Source: CAWDPQ01 sp049642465
GTDB taxonomy: Bacteria > Acidobacteriota > Vicinamibacteria > Vicinamibacterales > 2-12-FULL-66-21
DNA: 64,000 bases
Direction: 5' to 3'
Assembly (NCBI GenBank): GCA_049642465.1
Contig: JBAROV010000224.1
Span: 1-64,000 of the forward strand
Positions within the stretch are counted from its first letter, which is position 1. Every line of letters starts with the position of its first letter. Positions 49,323 to 58,363 of this stretch are shown piece after piece. A program made the position numbers and the translations under genes. The notes under the pieces were generated by a model. The model saw only the letters and a program-made list of their open reading frames with translations. It had not been told where the DNA came from and made no database searches.

Positions 49323-50047
49323 CGATTGACTTCGACACGGTCACCTTCGACGACGTCACCGTTGATTTCGGCCGACGCCGCGCACTGAATCGGGTCGGTG
49401 CTACCTTCCGCGCCGGCGAAGTCGTCGCGGTACTTGGACCCAATGGGGCGGGGAAAACGACGCTGCTGTTCGTCGCGGCCACGCTTCTCAGACCCTCGAC
49501 CGGAGAAATTCGATTTGGCAAATGGCCGCGCGAGGCCGCCGGCGTGCGGCGCCGCATTGGCGTGGTCGGTCACGACCTCTACGTGTACTCCGAGCTTTCG
49601 GCGGAGGAGAACCTTCGGTTCTTCGCCCGGCTCTACCACGTCGCTGACGCCGAAGCGTGTGTGCACGCTGCGCTTCAGCAGGCAGATCTGGCGCGACGTG
49701 CGGGCGAGCCGATTGGCGCCTTTTCACGCGGCATGCGCCAACGTCTGGCGATTGAACGGGCGCTGATTCACAATCCCCGTCTCGTGCTCCTCGACGAACC
49801 GTTTACCGGACTCGACGAACCGTCTTCGGCAACACTCAAGAGCCGATTGAGCACCTTACGTCAGCGGGGCTGTATCGTGATTGTCACGACGCACGACATC
49901 GAAGCGGTTGACGGCCTTTGCGATCGTGGTGTTCTGCTGCACCATGGCCGCCTCTCTGACATCGAAGCGGGACCTGGCACCTTGAGAGAGCGCTATCGTC
50001 GCGCGATGGCTGTCGAGACAGCAGGGAATCTATCGGCAGAGAGGTAA
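49319..50047 (+). CDS. ccmA: Heme exporter ATPase CcmA
   Basis: 242 residues using TTG 49319, which overlaps the previous stop (TTGA); no ATG fits the domain start. Walker A GPNGAGKTTLL, signature FSRGMRQRLAIERAL, Walker B LVLLDEPFTGLDE, switch TTHDIEAV. Powers release of heme-loaded CcmE from the CcmABCD complex. Followed by ccmB after 69 bp. Confidence 0.92.
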   Translation: MTIDFDTVTFDDVTVDFGRRRALNRVGATFRAGEVVAVLGPNGAGKTTLLFVAATLLRPSTGEIRFGKWPREAAGVRRRIGVVGHDLYVYSELSAEENLRFFARLYHVADAEACVHAALQQADLARRAGEPIGAFSRGMRQRLAIERALIHNPRLVLLDEPFTGLDEPSSATLKSRLSTLRQRGCIVIVTTHDIEAVDGLCDRGVLLHHGRLSDIEAGPGTLRERYRRAMAVETAGNLSAER

Positions 50048-50116
50048 CGGAGGGTGACGGCGCGCATTTTCTGCGTTCGCGCCGCTGTCCGTGGTGAAAT
50101 ACGCAGTTAGCGCCGT

Positions 50117-50815
50117 ATGCGTGATACGTTCACATTCCTTGAGGTCGTCCGCCTCATCGTGCTCAAAGACCTCGCGATCGAGCTGCGGAGCCGCGAGATC
50201 GTTTACACGACGTTATTCTTCGCCATCTCCTGCGTGCTCGTGTTTGCGTTCGGGTTGGTGCGAGAGGGGAGGGCAGTCGAGGAAGCAGCCCCGGCAATCC
50301 TCTGGATCGCGATTGCCTTTTCGGGCACTCTTGCGATCGGCCGGACCTTTGAGCGGGAACGGCAGAACGAAACGCTCCGCGCGTTGTTGGCGTCACCAGC
50401 CGATCGACCGGCGCTCTATGTGGGAAAGCTCGTCGGCGTACTGGGTCTGCTGGCGGCAGTCGAGTGCGTGCTCGTGCCGCTCGTTGCACTCATGTTTGGC
50501 GGCGCATTCTTCAGTCAGCTAGGCATGATTGTCGGACTGCTGGCGCTCGGCAGCACGGGGTTCGCGGCGGTGGGGACGCTGTTTGCGGCGATGCTGCTGC
50601 GCAGCCGGAGTCGGGATGTGCTTCTCCCCATCGTGCTGTACCCGATCACGGTCCCAGTTATCATCGCCGGCGTACGAGGGACGGCTGCGCTCCTGCAGCC
50701 AGAGCCCGCCTACGCGATGGCGCGCGCCTGGGGCGCCATGCTGGTGTGTTTCGACGTCGTCTTCATCACGCTGGCGTTGTGGACGTTCGAAGCCGTGATG
50801 AGCGACGGAGCCTGA
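50117..50815 (+). CDS. ccmB: Heme exporter permease CcmB
   Basis: 232 residues with six membrane helices. Family features include KDLAIELRSREIVYTTLFFA at the N-terminus, FERERQNETLRALLASP and LPIVLYPITVPVIIAGV. Works with CcmA and CcmC. Only 4 bp separate it from ccmC. Confidence 0.93.
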   Translation: MRDTFTFLEVVRLIVLKDLAIELRSREIVYTTLFFAISCVLVFAFGLVREGRAVEEAAPAILWIAIAFSGTLAIGRTFERERQNETLRALLASPADRPALYVGKLVGVLGLLAAVECVLVPLVALMFGGAFFSQLGMIVGLLALGSTGFAAVGTLFAAMLLRSRSRDVLLPIVLYPITVPVIIAGVRGTAALLQPEPAYAMARAWGAMLVCFDVVFITLALWTFEAVMSDGA

Positions 50816-50819
50816 TGGC

Positions 50820-51482
50820 ATGAAGAAGACATTCGCGATCTGGGTTGTCGCGGCGGCGGTGCTGTTTGCGTATGCACCAGTGGCTATCGGCCGCGCGCCG
50901 TACGAATCCACGATGGGCCTGGTGCAGAAGATCTTCTACTTCCACGTGCCATCGTGGTTCGCGATGTTTCTCGCGACCTTTGTGTGCGGCATCGCCGGCG
51001 TCGTCTTTCTGTTCACGCGGCGCCGGAGCGCTGACGCCGTAGCGGTAGCGTCTGCGGAACTCGCTGTGCTGTTCGGGTTGGTCGGCCTCATTACCGGTCC
51101 GTTGTGGGCAAGGCGCGCCTGGGGCGTGTGGTGGCAGTGGGATGCGCGCCTGACGTCGGCACTCGTTCTCTGGTTGATCTTCGTCGCGTACTTGTTGCTG
51201 CGGCGCTATGGCGGGCCAGGCTCCGATCGTCTCGCCGCCGGGGTCGCGCTCTTCGGCATGGCCAACGTTCCGTTTGTCTACTGGTCCGTGAACATGTGGC
51301 GCACCGTCCATCCACTGACCACGGTCATTCCCACGTTGCCGCCGTCGCTGCGCGGTCCGCTGTGGCTCTCGACCGTGGCGTTTCTTCTGCTCTGCGTCTT
51401 GCTCCTGTCGCTTCGTGTTCGCTTGGAGCGACTCCGGGCGGAGCTTGACGCCGCCTATCTCGCGCTCGACGACCAATCATGA
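50820..51482 (+). CDS. ccmC: Heme-handling protein CcmC
   Basis: 220 residues, six membrane helices. WWD motif WGVWWQWDARLTS flanked by heme-ligand histidines in FYFHVPSWF and WRTVHP. Loads heme onto CcmE. Its stop overlaps the CcmD-like ATG (ATGA). Confidence 0.95.
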   Translation: MKKTFAIWVVAAAVLFAYAPVAIGRAPYESTMGLVQKIFYFHVPSWFAMFLATFVCGIAGVVFLFTRRRSADAVAVASAELAVLFGLVGLITGPLWARRAWGVWWQWDARLTSALVLWLIFVAYLLLRRYGGPGSDRLAAGVALFGMANVPFVYWSVNMWRTVHPLTTVIPTLPPSLRGPLWLSTVAFLLLCVLLLSLRVRLERLRAELDAAYLALDDQS

Positions 51483-51748
51483 AGACGTTCATCTCGTCCT
51501 TGCTCCTCGTGCTGACCAGCGTGGCCGTTTTCGGCCAGCCCCCCTCGAACCCCCAGGGTGGGTTCGTTCCAATCGATCAGTTGCCGGCTCCGGAATCGTT
51601 CCCGGCCGCGCCGCTGCTGATCGCAGCCTACGCCGTCGCCTGGGTGGCGGTGTTTCTGTATGTGTGGTCGGTGTGGAGGCGGCTCAATAAAGTCGAGAGT
51701 GAGCTTCGCGACGTGACCCGACGTGTTGAAGCGGGAAGGCGCCCGTGA
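51479..51748 (+). CDS. ccmD: CcmD-like small membrane protein
   Basis: 89 residues: an N-terminal signal-like helix, a short periplasmic stretch, and a second helix APLLIAAYAVAWVAVFLYVWSVWRRLNKVESELRDVTRRV, matching the CcmD_alt/CcmD pattern (membrane helix with basic cytoplasmic tail). CcmD stabilises CcmABC with CcmE. Its stop overlaps the next small gene (GTGA). Confidence 0.85.
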   Translation: MKTFISSLLLVLTSVAVFGQPPSNPQGGFVPIDQLPAPESFPAAPLLIAAYAVAWVAVFLYVWSVWRRLNKVESELRDVTRRVEAGRRP

Positions 51749-51900
51749 ACTTCTCTAACATGACGTCGGCGCATCTCATCTTCATCCCCGCCGTGCTGCT
51801 CCTTGGCATCGTCATCGGCTGGGTGCTTGGTTCGCGCGCGGCGTCCGATGCGTTCCAGGCCGAGTTGAAGAGGCGGGAGGAGCGTGCGTCGAGGAAATAG
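51745..51900 (+). CDS. 51-residue membrane protein at the end of the ccm operon
   Basis: GTG start inside the CcmD stop codon (GTGA). Sequence NFSNMTSAHLIFIPAVLLLG then IVIGWVLGSRAASDAF and a charged helix QAELKRREERASRK. One membrane helix with a cytoplasmic basic/acidic tail. The 4-nt overlap, high-GC third positions and position make it a credible gene. Possible accessory of cytochrome c maturation; no known family named. Confidence 0.65.
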   Translation: MNFSNMTSAHLIFIPAVLLLGIVIGWVLGSRAASDAFQAELKRREERASRK

Positions 51901-51903
51901 CTG

Positions 51904-52401
51904 ATGACCAAACTGCAGCTTTTGGAACGGCGTGACGACTTCAATCGCGTCCACGGTGTCACCGTTCGGGCGATCGACAGCTTCACCGACAGCGACCTCA
52001 ATTTTCGGCCAATGCCGGTGATGCGCACACCGCGCGAGTTGATCTTTCACATTTACGCGCAGGAACGAATACTCGCGGAAGCCGCGCGAGACGGACGGCT
52101 GACCATCGAGGCGGCAAACGCCTCCACGCCTGAAGAACCAAGCGGTGCCTCCGCACTCGCGTCGCTCGAGACTGTCGCCGATCTCAAGGCGTACGCCGAA
52201 GCCTGTCATCAGACCGCCGAAGGCATCTTCAGATCGATGTCAGACGACGACGTGGCCCGTCCGATTGAAGGGCCGTTCGGGACGTTTCCCGCTTGGCAAT
52301 ACTTCGCGTTCGCCCACGACGAGCACTGGCATCATCGCGGCCAGCTTTTCACCTATCTCCGGCTGCTCGGCAAGGAACCGCCGATGCTCTACGACTACTG
52401 A
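51904..52401 (+). CDS. DinB/YfiT-family putative metalloenzyme
   Basis: 165 residues, four-helix bundle. Metal-binding histidines of the DinB family are visible in LIFHIYAQERIL and HDEHWHHRGQLFTYLRL. Members act as thiol transferases or are of unknown function. Starts 3 bp after the small ccm gene and could be co-transcribed. Confidence 0.88.
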   Translation: MTKLQLLERRDDFNRVHGVTVRAIDSFTDSDLNFRPMPVMRTPRELIFHIYAQERILAEAARDGRLTIEAANASTPEEPSGASALASLETVADLKAYAEACHQTAEGIFRSMSDDDVARPIEGPFGTFPAWQYFAFAHDEHWHHRGQLFTYLRLLGKEPPMLYDY

Positions 52402-52481
52402 CGTGCCGCGTCGCTGTCGCATGCCATGGTTGCGGTTGCTGCGGGTTCGGCGTACTGGTACTTCCTGGTGACGGCTCTGCC

Positions 52482-52835
52482 GTGAACGACGCCTACATGC
52501 GGACGGCGGTGATGACGTCGATCTTCTGCGCTGCGGCTTCCGCGCTGTACGTGATTGCCGATGCCCAACCTTCGCCCATCGTCGACTGGTTCTCGCTAGC
52601 GGGCCCGACACTCGCTGTCATTCTGTGGCTCGAGCGAGATGCTGCGAGGACCGGCGTTGGATCGGTTCACGACCTCGGGTTCCTCCTCTGCTACGGGTGG
52701 CCGATCGTGCTTCCCTGGTACGCGCTGAAGACACGCGGGCGGGGTGGTTGGTCGTTGATGTTGCTTCTCTACACCCTTGCGTGGTCGGCGTATCTCGGTG
52801 CCGTCGTTGGCCTCCTGTGTCGCTTAGTTGCGTGA
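52482..52835 (+). CDS. Small membrane protein, unknown
   Basis: 117 residues from GTG 52482 (ATG 52497 is an alternative) with about three or four membrane helices (SIFCAAASALYVIAD, GPTLAVILWLE, LCYGWPIVLPWYALKT, LMLLLYTLAWSAYLGAVVGLLC). No recognised family. The 80 bp before it, after DinB, contain no gene. Confidence 0.6.
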   Translation: MNDAYMRTAVMTSIFCAAASALYVIADAQPSPIVDWFSLAGPTLAVILWLERDAARTGVGSVHDLGFLLCYGWPIVLPWYALKTRGRGGWSLMLLLYTLAWSAYLGAVVGLLCRLVA

Positions 52836-53221
52836 TTGATGGAACTGATTGCGATCAGTTTGTCAATCCCGATTGCCCTCGTTGCAAGCAGCGCGTACTG
52901 CTCCTGGTGGTTCAGGTGGTCCGTCGCTTCGCGCGAATCAGCCGAATGCTCTGGGCTGTCTGCCACCATTCTTGGTTGGTTTGCATTGGACTCAACTCGT
53001 TCCAGACCGAGTTGCGTCGTGGATTGTCAACTTTCGCCACCGAAGCAGCGCTCCTCGCAATAGACGGAGATGAACTCGATGCGGGCCAATATCCGTTTGC
53101 CAATTCACGCCGATCCAGAATGCCAGAGCCGTGCCGTCGCATCGCTCGGTTGAAAGAGGGCGCAATAGCGTGGCTGACAACGCGGATGCTGCAAATCCTC
53201 CAATGCCACGGGCCAGGATAG
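52832..53221 (+). CDS. Possible unknown protein (129 residues), lower GC
   Basis: GTG overlapping the previous stop (GTGA), then an uninterrupted frame starting IDGTDCDQFVNPDCPRCKQR with a CPRC pair. Third-position GC is clearly lower than elsewhere. Could be a real small gene, a decayed gene, or acquired DNA; other frames here are shorter. No function proposed. Confidence 0.3.
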   Translation: MIDGTDCDQFVNPDCPRCKQRVLLLVVQVVRRFARISRMLWAVCHHSWLVCIGLNSFQTELRRGLSTFATEAALLAIDGDELDAGQYPFANSRRSRMPEPCRRIARLKEGAIAWLTTRMLQILQCHGPG

Positions 53222-53298
53222 ATGAGAGGAACTGCAACCTGGGTCAGCCCCGTCCGAGGCCGTCGTCGCGAGTCGCGCGAAACGCGTCAGAACGGCGA

Positions 53299-53329
53299 TT
53301 GACAGCCAGTCTTACATAATGTAAGACTG
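53299..53329 (+). promoter_or_regulatory. padR promoter with perfect 11-bp inverted-repeat operator
   Basis: CAGTCTTACAT-A-ATGTAAGACTG (53307-53329). TTGACA at 53299-53304 is a perfect -35; the -10 (TAAGAC at 53322-53327, 17-nt spacer) lies inside the right arm. The ACAT/ATGT core is typical of PadR-family sites. The PadR gene starts 15 nt downstream, so autorepression is the simple reading. Confidence 0.8.
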
Positions 53330-53343
53330 AACTGGTCGCTTGT

Positions 53344-53652
53344 ATGAAACGTTCGCCTGACTTGCCGAGAGTCTCAGACAAGGAGTTACTTGTGTTGGAG
53401 CTCTTGGTGTCCGAGGGACGGCTGTACGGACTCGAACTTGTGTCCGCGTCACGAGGAGCGTTGAAGCGGGGCACAGTCTACGTAACGCTCGGGCGGATGG
53501 AGGAAAAGGGCTATATCAAGTCCCGCCAGGAGGGCGTCCCTGCTACTGGCGGATTACCGCGGCGAGTGTACGAGCCCACGACACTCGGCAGGCGCGTCTG
53601 CGACGCATGGGGACTCCTTCGGCAGCGGCTCGCACCCAGATTCGCGCGATGA
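53344..53652 (+). CDS. PadR-family transcriptional regulator
   Basis: 102 residues, winged helix: VSDKELLVLELLVSEGRLYGLELV then RGTVYVTLGRMEEKGYIKSRQEG and the wing PRRVYEPTTLGRRV. PadR proteins repress efflux or stress genes and release DNA on ligand binding. The operator directly upstream suggests autorepression. Its stop overlaps the membrane-protein ATG (ATGA), so that gene is the probable target. Confidence 0.92.
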   Translation: MKRSPDLPRVSDKELLVLELLVSEGRLYGLELVSASRGALKRGTVYVTLGRMEEKGYIKSRQEGVPATGGLPRRVYEPTTLGRRVCDAWGLLRQRLAPRFAR

Positions 53653-54689
53653 ATCCATTGTCCCGTTCGATTCGCGCGCTTGCCGCACGACTCTGCTGTG
53701 GCAGGACGCTCGAACGCCTGATCGATCCCATTCTTGCCGACATCGAGCTGGAGTTTCGTCAGCACGTTCAAGCCGGACGAGTGTGGCGCGCTCGTCTCGT
53801 TGTGGTTGGTGGCTACGGCGGGCTGATTCAGGCTGTCGCCCTGCACGCGCTGCGCGTGTGCGGGTGGGCGTTGGCCTTCGATGAGCCGGCGAGACGAACG
53901 GGGTGGTTTTCACTGGGTGCATTTGTGGTCCTGACAATCGCACTCACGCTTCCACCGGCACTCGGCCGGCACGTCGATGGTGTGCTGGCGCTCTACCTTG
54001 TTCCACAGGCGATTCCGTTGAGCATTCCCCTCGCACTCTCAATCGGCATTGGATACGGATGGTCCCAGGGGACCACCGGCCGTGACATGTTGCGGCGCGT
54101 TGCCATGCTCGGGATAGCAGGCGCACTCGTCGCGGCGGCGACAATGGAATGGCTCATGCCGGCTGCCAATCAGGCCTTCAGGGCCACAGTCATCAGACGA
54201 TCGGCTGAATCCGGACGTGAAACGACGATAACGATGCGGGGTGGGATCCACGAACGATCACTCTCCGAACTCGCGGCTCGGATCCGACAAACGGCTCAGA
54301 CGGGGCCGTTTGTGGCCTCGGAGTACGAACGGCTCGTGACGGACCTCCGAGAGATTAATGCGGCGATGCCCCGCGGACGGCACCTCACCGCGAACTATCT
54401 GAACCTCGTGTTTCACCAGCGCGTTGCTCTGTGTTTCGCGGCAGCTGCGCTCGGCCTCCTTGCTGTTACGACGGCGACGGCAATCCGGAGCCGGAACCTG
54501 GCCCGTACCGTTTTTGTTGGCTTCGCTGGGCTGTATGTGTTCGCGTGGTTCGGTGGAGATCCGATTGTCGCCGCGACCCGGCCGGCGATCTCTGCCTGGA
54601 CGCCAAACGCGGGCGCGGCAGCGATATCCATAATTCTCCTTGGTGTTGCTTCACACCGAAGAACCCTCACCCTGTTCCGGCACGACTAA
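53649..54689 (+). CDS. PadR-linked multi-helix membrane protein (LptF/G-like core)
   Basis: 346 residues from ATG 53649. N-terminal segment LERLIDPILADIELEFRQHVQAGRVWRAR resembles the prefix seen on acidobacterial PadR-linked permeases. Five or six membrane helices follow; LYLVPQAIPLSIPLALSIGIGYG and a late HQRVALCFAAAALGLLAV recall LptF/LptG permeases. A periplasmic domain lies at about 195-265. Possibly a lipid or export permease regulated by PadR; family assignment is tentative. Confidence 0.7.
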   Translation: MNPLSRSIRALAARLCCGRTLERLIDPILADIELEFRQHVQAGRVWRARLVVVGGYGGLIQAVALHALRVCGWALAFDEPARRTGWFSLGAFVVLTIALTLPPALGRHVDGVLALYLVPQAIPLSIPLALSIGIGYGWSQGTTGRDMLRRVAMLGIAGALVAAATMEWLMPAANQAFRATVIRRSAESGRETTITMRGGIHERSLSELAARIRQTAQTGPFVASEYERLVTDLREINAAMPRGRHLTANYLNLVFHQRVALCFAAAALGLLAVTTATAIRSRNLARTVFVGFAGLYVFAWFGGDPIVAATRPAISAWTPNAGAAAISIILLGVASHRRTLTLFRHD

Positions 54690-54736
54690 ACGTTTGCCGC
54701 CGGTCGCAATCGGGCGCAGAATGCTCCGGATTCACT

Positions 54737-57037
54737 ATGCGACCGTTGCTTGTGATTGTCCTGCTCGCTGCCACAGTCTTCGGCAGCTCCGCTGCGCAGA
54801 GCCCCCCAAGTCGGGAAATCGACAACGTCGCAGCCTTCTCCCGTTTGTATGGCGTGGTGCGCTACTTCTATCCGGGCGACGCGGCGGCCGCCCTGGACTG
54901 GGACCGGTTCGCCGTGCACGGCGTCCGGCGCGTGCGCGTCTCGCCGGATGCGAAGGCTCTCGAAGCGACGCTGAAGCGGCTTTTCGCTCCACTTGGATCC
55001 GGCCTCGAGATTGGCGCGACGTTGCCGCGGTTGCCAGCAGCGGGTCCTACCGGCGATCGCCTGGTCGCCTGGCGTTATCTCGGCCCCGGTTTTGCGGCTT
55101 CCAGCGTTCGTGGGCCTTACAAGAGCAAGCGCACCAACCGAGCGGACACCGTCGGCGCCAGTATCGACGGCTTTGTCACGATCATGCAGTCGATCCCGGC
55201 GGAGATCCTTCGTGGAAAGACGATCCGTCTGCGCGGACAGGCGCGCGTGAAGACGTTGGACACGACCGGCAGCGGTGCGCTGTGGCTGCGTGTGGATCGT
55301 CCCGACCGGGCCATGGGTTTCTTCGACAACATGGGGAATCGTCCGATTCGTGAAGGCGAGTGGCGTGAGTACGCGATCGAGGGACCGGTCGCGCCTGATG
55401 CCACGAACGTCGCGTTCGGAGTGATGGCATCCGGGACGGCCACTGCCGACTTCGATCGGATCGAGCTTTCGGTCCGAGACGCCGACGGAGGTTGGATCCC
55501 GATGCAGATCGCCGATTTCGGGTTCGAGGCCGCGTCAGAGTCCGCCTCGGGATCCTGGTTTCGCGCAGGTACCTCCAAAACTGCGGCGATCACCAGGCCA
55601 TCAGGAGAGGCGCCGGAAGGCCGCCAGTTCCTCCGCTTCGCTCCTGGCGGCAGCGGTTCGGTGTCCACCGCAGAATTGTTCGCGGACGCACCGCCGATCG
55701 CGGGCGCACACGTCGACCTCGCTCTCGGGTCGGGCCTGAACGCGCGAGTCCCTCTGGCCTTGTCGAACAGCCAGGCGACTGTTGATGCAAAGCAGTCGCT
55801 GGAGGCGCTCGCTATGCCCCTCTCGCAGAGCCGTAATCCGAGAGGGGAGTTCGATGTTGACATCCGTCTCGCGGACATCGTCGTTGCGTGGAACGTGTTC
55901 CGGCACTTTTACCCGTACTGGACTGAGGCGGCCGTCGATTGGGACGCGCGGTTGCGGCCGCAGCTCGAGGACGCACTTCGTGCGAACACGCGCAAGGCGC
56001 ATCACGACGCGCTGCGTCGCCTCGTGGCCGACGCGCGTGATGGTCACGGCGGGGTCTTCGACACCGAACAGGTCGGGCCGCCGGCGGCATTGCCGATCCA
56101 GCTCGGACTCGTCGAGCAGCGCGTTGTGATCACCGCGAGCGCAGCGTCTGACGTGCCGGTCGGCGCTGTGGTCTCCAGCATCGACGGCGTCCAGACGCTC
56201 CAGCGACTGACCGAGTCGATGCGGCTCGCGTCCGGCACCACACAGTGGAAGCAGGTGCGTGCGCTTGGCGAGCTCACCACGTGCTCGCAGGCAGCGCCCG
56301 TCACTCTTGTACTCGACAGTGGGACTGGCACAAGTGAGGTCCGTCTACATTGTGAGGGGAAGCAGCCGCCGTCAGAAAAGCGTCCCGAGCCGATTTCCGA
56401 AGTCGCACCCGGAGTCTGGTATGTGGATCTCACGCGGGCGCGCATGGCGGAGATCACGCCGATGCTTGGGCAGTTGTCACGTGCGTCCGGGGTCGTCTTC
56501 GATGCCCGAGGCTACCCGACGGATTCCGGCGCTGGAATTCTGCCGCACCTCATCGATGCGCGGGAGCACGATCGCTGGATGCACATCCCGAAAATCGTTG
56601 GCCCGTTCGGGCAGTACGCCGGGTGGTACAGCGCCGGCTGGGAATTAACGCCGCGTCAGCCCCACCTCGGCGGACGAATCGTCTTCCTGACCGATCGGCG
56701 CGCGATCAGTTACGCGGAATCGGTCATGGGATATGTGGCCGATCGCAAGCTCGGCACCATCGTCGGCGGCACGACGGCGGGGACCAACGGCAACGTCGCG
56801 TTGTTCGAGGTGCCTGGTGGATTCCGGATCAGTTTTACCGGCATGCGAGTCACGCGGCACGACGGCCAGTCGGCTCACCATCTGATCGGCGTCGCGCCGA
56901 ACATTTCAATCGCGCCCACGATCGCGTCGATCCGCGAGGGACACGATGTTGTGTTGGCCCGAGCGGTCGAGCTGGTGCACTCGGGCAGGAGTGCGATGCG
57001 TCAGCGCCCGCGTCGCGCTGGCGTGGGCCTACACTAG
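54737..57037 (+). CDS. Exported S41-family peptidase
   Basis: 766 residues from ATG 54737. Signal peptide MRPLLVIVLLAATVFGSSAAQ; a repeated N-terminal module VAAFSRLYGVVRYFYPGDAAAALDWDRFA that recurs at about residue 375 as VVAWNVFRHFYPYWTEAAVDWD; a beta-sandwich (about 130-270); a PDZ-like segment; and a C-terminal S41 protease domain with nucleophile Ser658 in DRRAISYAESVMG and FEVPGGFRISFTGMRV. Predicted periplasmic serine protease of the tricorn/CtpA group. 48 bp after the PadR-linked membrane gene, so possibly in the same operon. Confidence 0.88.
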   Translation: MRPLLVIVLLAATVFGSSAAQSPPSREIDNVAAFSRLYGVVRYFYPGDAAAALDWDRFAVHGVRRVRVSPDAKALEATLKRLFAPLGSGLEIGATLPRLPAAGPTGDRLVAWRYLGPGFAASSVRGPYKSKRTNRADTVGASIDGFVTIMQSIPAEILRGKTIRLRGQARVKTLDTTGSGALWLRVDRPDRAMGFFDNMGNRPIREGEWREYAIEGPVAPDATNVAFGVMASGTATADFDRIELSVRDADGGWIPMQIADFGFEAASESASGSWFRAGTSKTAAITRPSGEAPEGRQFLRFAPGGSGSVSTAELFADAPPIAGAHVDLALGSGLNARVPLALSNSQATVDAKQSLEALAMPLSQSRNPRGEFDVDIRLADIVVAWNVFRHFYPYWTEAAVDWDARLRPQLEDALRANTRKAHHDALRRLVADARDGHGGVFDTEQVGPPAALPIQLGLVEQRVVITASAASDVPVGAVVSSIDGVQTLQRLTESMRLASGTTQWKQVRALGELTTCSQAAPVTLVLDSGTGTSEVRLHCEGKQPPSEKRPEPISEVAPGVWYVDLTRARMAEITPMLGQLSRASGVVFDARGYPTDSGAGILPHLIDAREHDRWMHIPKIVGPFGQYAGWYSAGWELTPRQPHLGGRIVFLTDRRAISYAESVMGYVADRKLGTIVGGTTAGTNGNVALFEVPGGFRISFTGMRVTRHDGQSAHHLIGVAPNISIAPTIASIREGHDVVLARAVELVHSGRSAMRQRPRRAGVGLH

Positions 57038-57057
57038 AGAAGCGTGTGGAGGGCCGG

Positions 57058-57474
57058 ATGAATGCTGGAACCGTCTACGTGATCTGCCTCAGTGTTCTGG
57101 CGGTCATCCTTACGCACATCTTCCCGCCTTACATTGGCTCAATCGTGTTCTGGACCATCGTCGCCATTCAGATGGGGAAAGACACGCTTCTCGCCTGGAG
57201 AACGACGCGGTTCTCGTCGATGACGGCAGCGCTTGCCTGGGCATGCGGGATTTCTTGGGTCTTCGCGATCGCTGCCGCACGCGGGGCGCCGTTTGACGAA
57301 CTGGCGCGCACCGACCCAGCAGTCGGGTGCTTTGCCATTTTCGCCCCTGTGGCTCTTGCGGTCTTTGACCGGTGGCTCCATCCCGATTCTTGGCGGATTA
57401 TGGATGCACTACCCGAACGGTACATCTTTTTGAGGATTCTGCGGTTCGTCAGAATGCTGCCCGAGAAGACCTGA
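57058..57474 (+). CDS. Four-helix membrane protein, unknown
   Basis: 138 residues, ATG 57058 with GGAGG 5-9 nt upstream. Hydrophobic helices at about 4-22, 26-44, 56-74 and 88-107, then a C-terminal amphipathic tail. No recognised family. Follows the peptidase by 20 bp. Confidence 0.7.
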   Translation: MNAGTVYVICLSVLAVILTHIFPPYIGSIVFWTIVAIQMGKDTLLAWRTTRFSSMTAALAWACGISWVFAIAAARGAPFDELARTDPAVGCFAIFAPVALAVFDRWLHPDSWRIMDALPERYIFLRILRFVRMLPEKT

Positions 57475-57614
57475 ATCTGCAGTCATGCGATCGGCCGCGG
57501 CGTCCGGGGCTTATCGCGGTGTTCGATCCGATCGCTCCTTCTCCACTTCGCCCTTTTTTCTCTAGAGCAGGGGCCGTCGTTGAATTGACATGGCCGCTGT
57601 CGCCAGTGAGAAGC

Positions 57615-58355
57615 TCACCGTCCGATAGCCAGCCGATTCGCTAACGTCTGCGGCAACCCCGCCGCGACGATTTTGCGCTGCGCGACTTCCACGGGATACG
57701 GCGTGCGGTGGAGCACGAGCACCGGACCCGCGGAGTCGTACGTGGCATACGCCGCCCGCGGATCGCCATCCCGCGGCTGACCGACCGATCCCACGTTGAC
57801 GAGGAAGCGGAGGCCATTCTGAAGGCGCAGTTCGTGGTGGGGATCCTCCGGGATGATGCCGCTGAGCTGACCAGCTTCATCGAAGAAGATGACAGGCAGG
57901 TGCGTATGCCCAAACAAGCACAACGCGCGCTCGGATGCGTCAAGCGCCCGCCGCGCGTCGTTGCCGTCAAAGATGTAGTGATCTTCGTCAAACGGTGAGC
58001 CGTGGCAGATCTCGACGTGCTCATCGATCACAATGGGGCCCGACGGCAGATCGTGAAGGTACTGTCGATTGTCGGGTCTGAGCGTGTCGCCGGTCCACGC
58101 GGCCGCGAAACGGGCGATCTGATTGAAACTGCTCCCATCGTCCAGGCCGCAGGCCGCTTTGTCGTGGTTGCCGCGGATAACGGCCAGCGGGTTGAGCGCA
58201 CGCACGCGATCTACCACGGCGTTCGGATCCGCGCCATAACCGACGAGATCTCCAAGGACAATCAGACGATCGTAGCTGCCTGGTGGCGACGCCGAGAGGA
58301 CAGTTTCCAGTGCCTCGAGGTTGGCGTGAATGTCGGACAGAATCAGATAACGCAC
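57615..58355 (-). CDS. Metallophosphoesterase (YfcE/MJ0936-type)
   Basis: 246 residues with the five metallophosphoesterase blocks: LSDIHANLEALE, VLGDLVGYGADP, RGNHDKA, CHGSP, LFGHTHLPV. Hydrolyses phosphodiesters using two metals; biological substrate unknown. Last gene of the aroA-aroK operon (8 bp after aroK). The 140 bp between it and the previous convergent gene hold no feature seen. Confidence 0.9.
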   Translation of the reverse strand: MRYLILSDIHANLEALETVLSASPPGSYDRLIVLGDLVGYGADPNAVVDRVRALNPLAVIRGNHDKAACGLDDGSSFNQIARFAAAWTGDTLRPDNRQYLHDLPSGPIVIDEHVEICHGSPFDEDHYIFDGNDARRALDASERALCLFGHTHLPVIFFDEAGQLSGIIPEDPHHELRLQNGLRFLVNVGSVGQPRDGDPRAAYATYDSAGPVLVLHRTPYPVEVAQRKIVAAGLPQTLANRLAIGR

Positions 58356-58363
58356 GACGGTCG

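Noticed and set aside
54431..54736. 102-residue N-terminal extension of the S41 peptidase
   Set aside because: Overlaps the end of the membrane protein gene in another frame and would hide the clear signal peptide starting at 54737.
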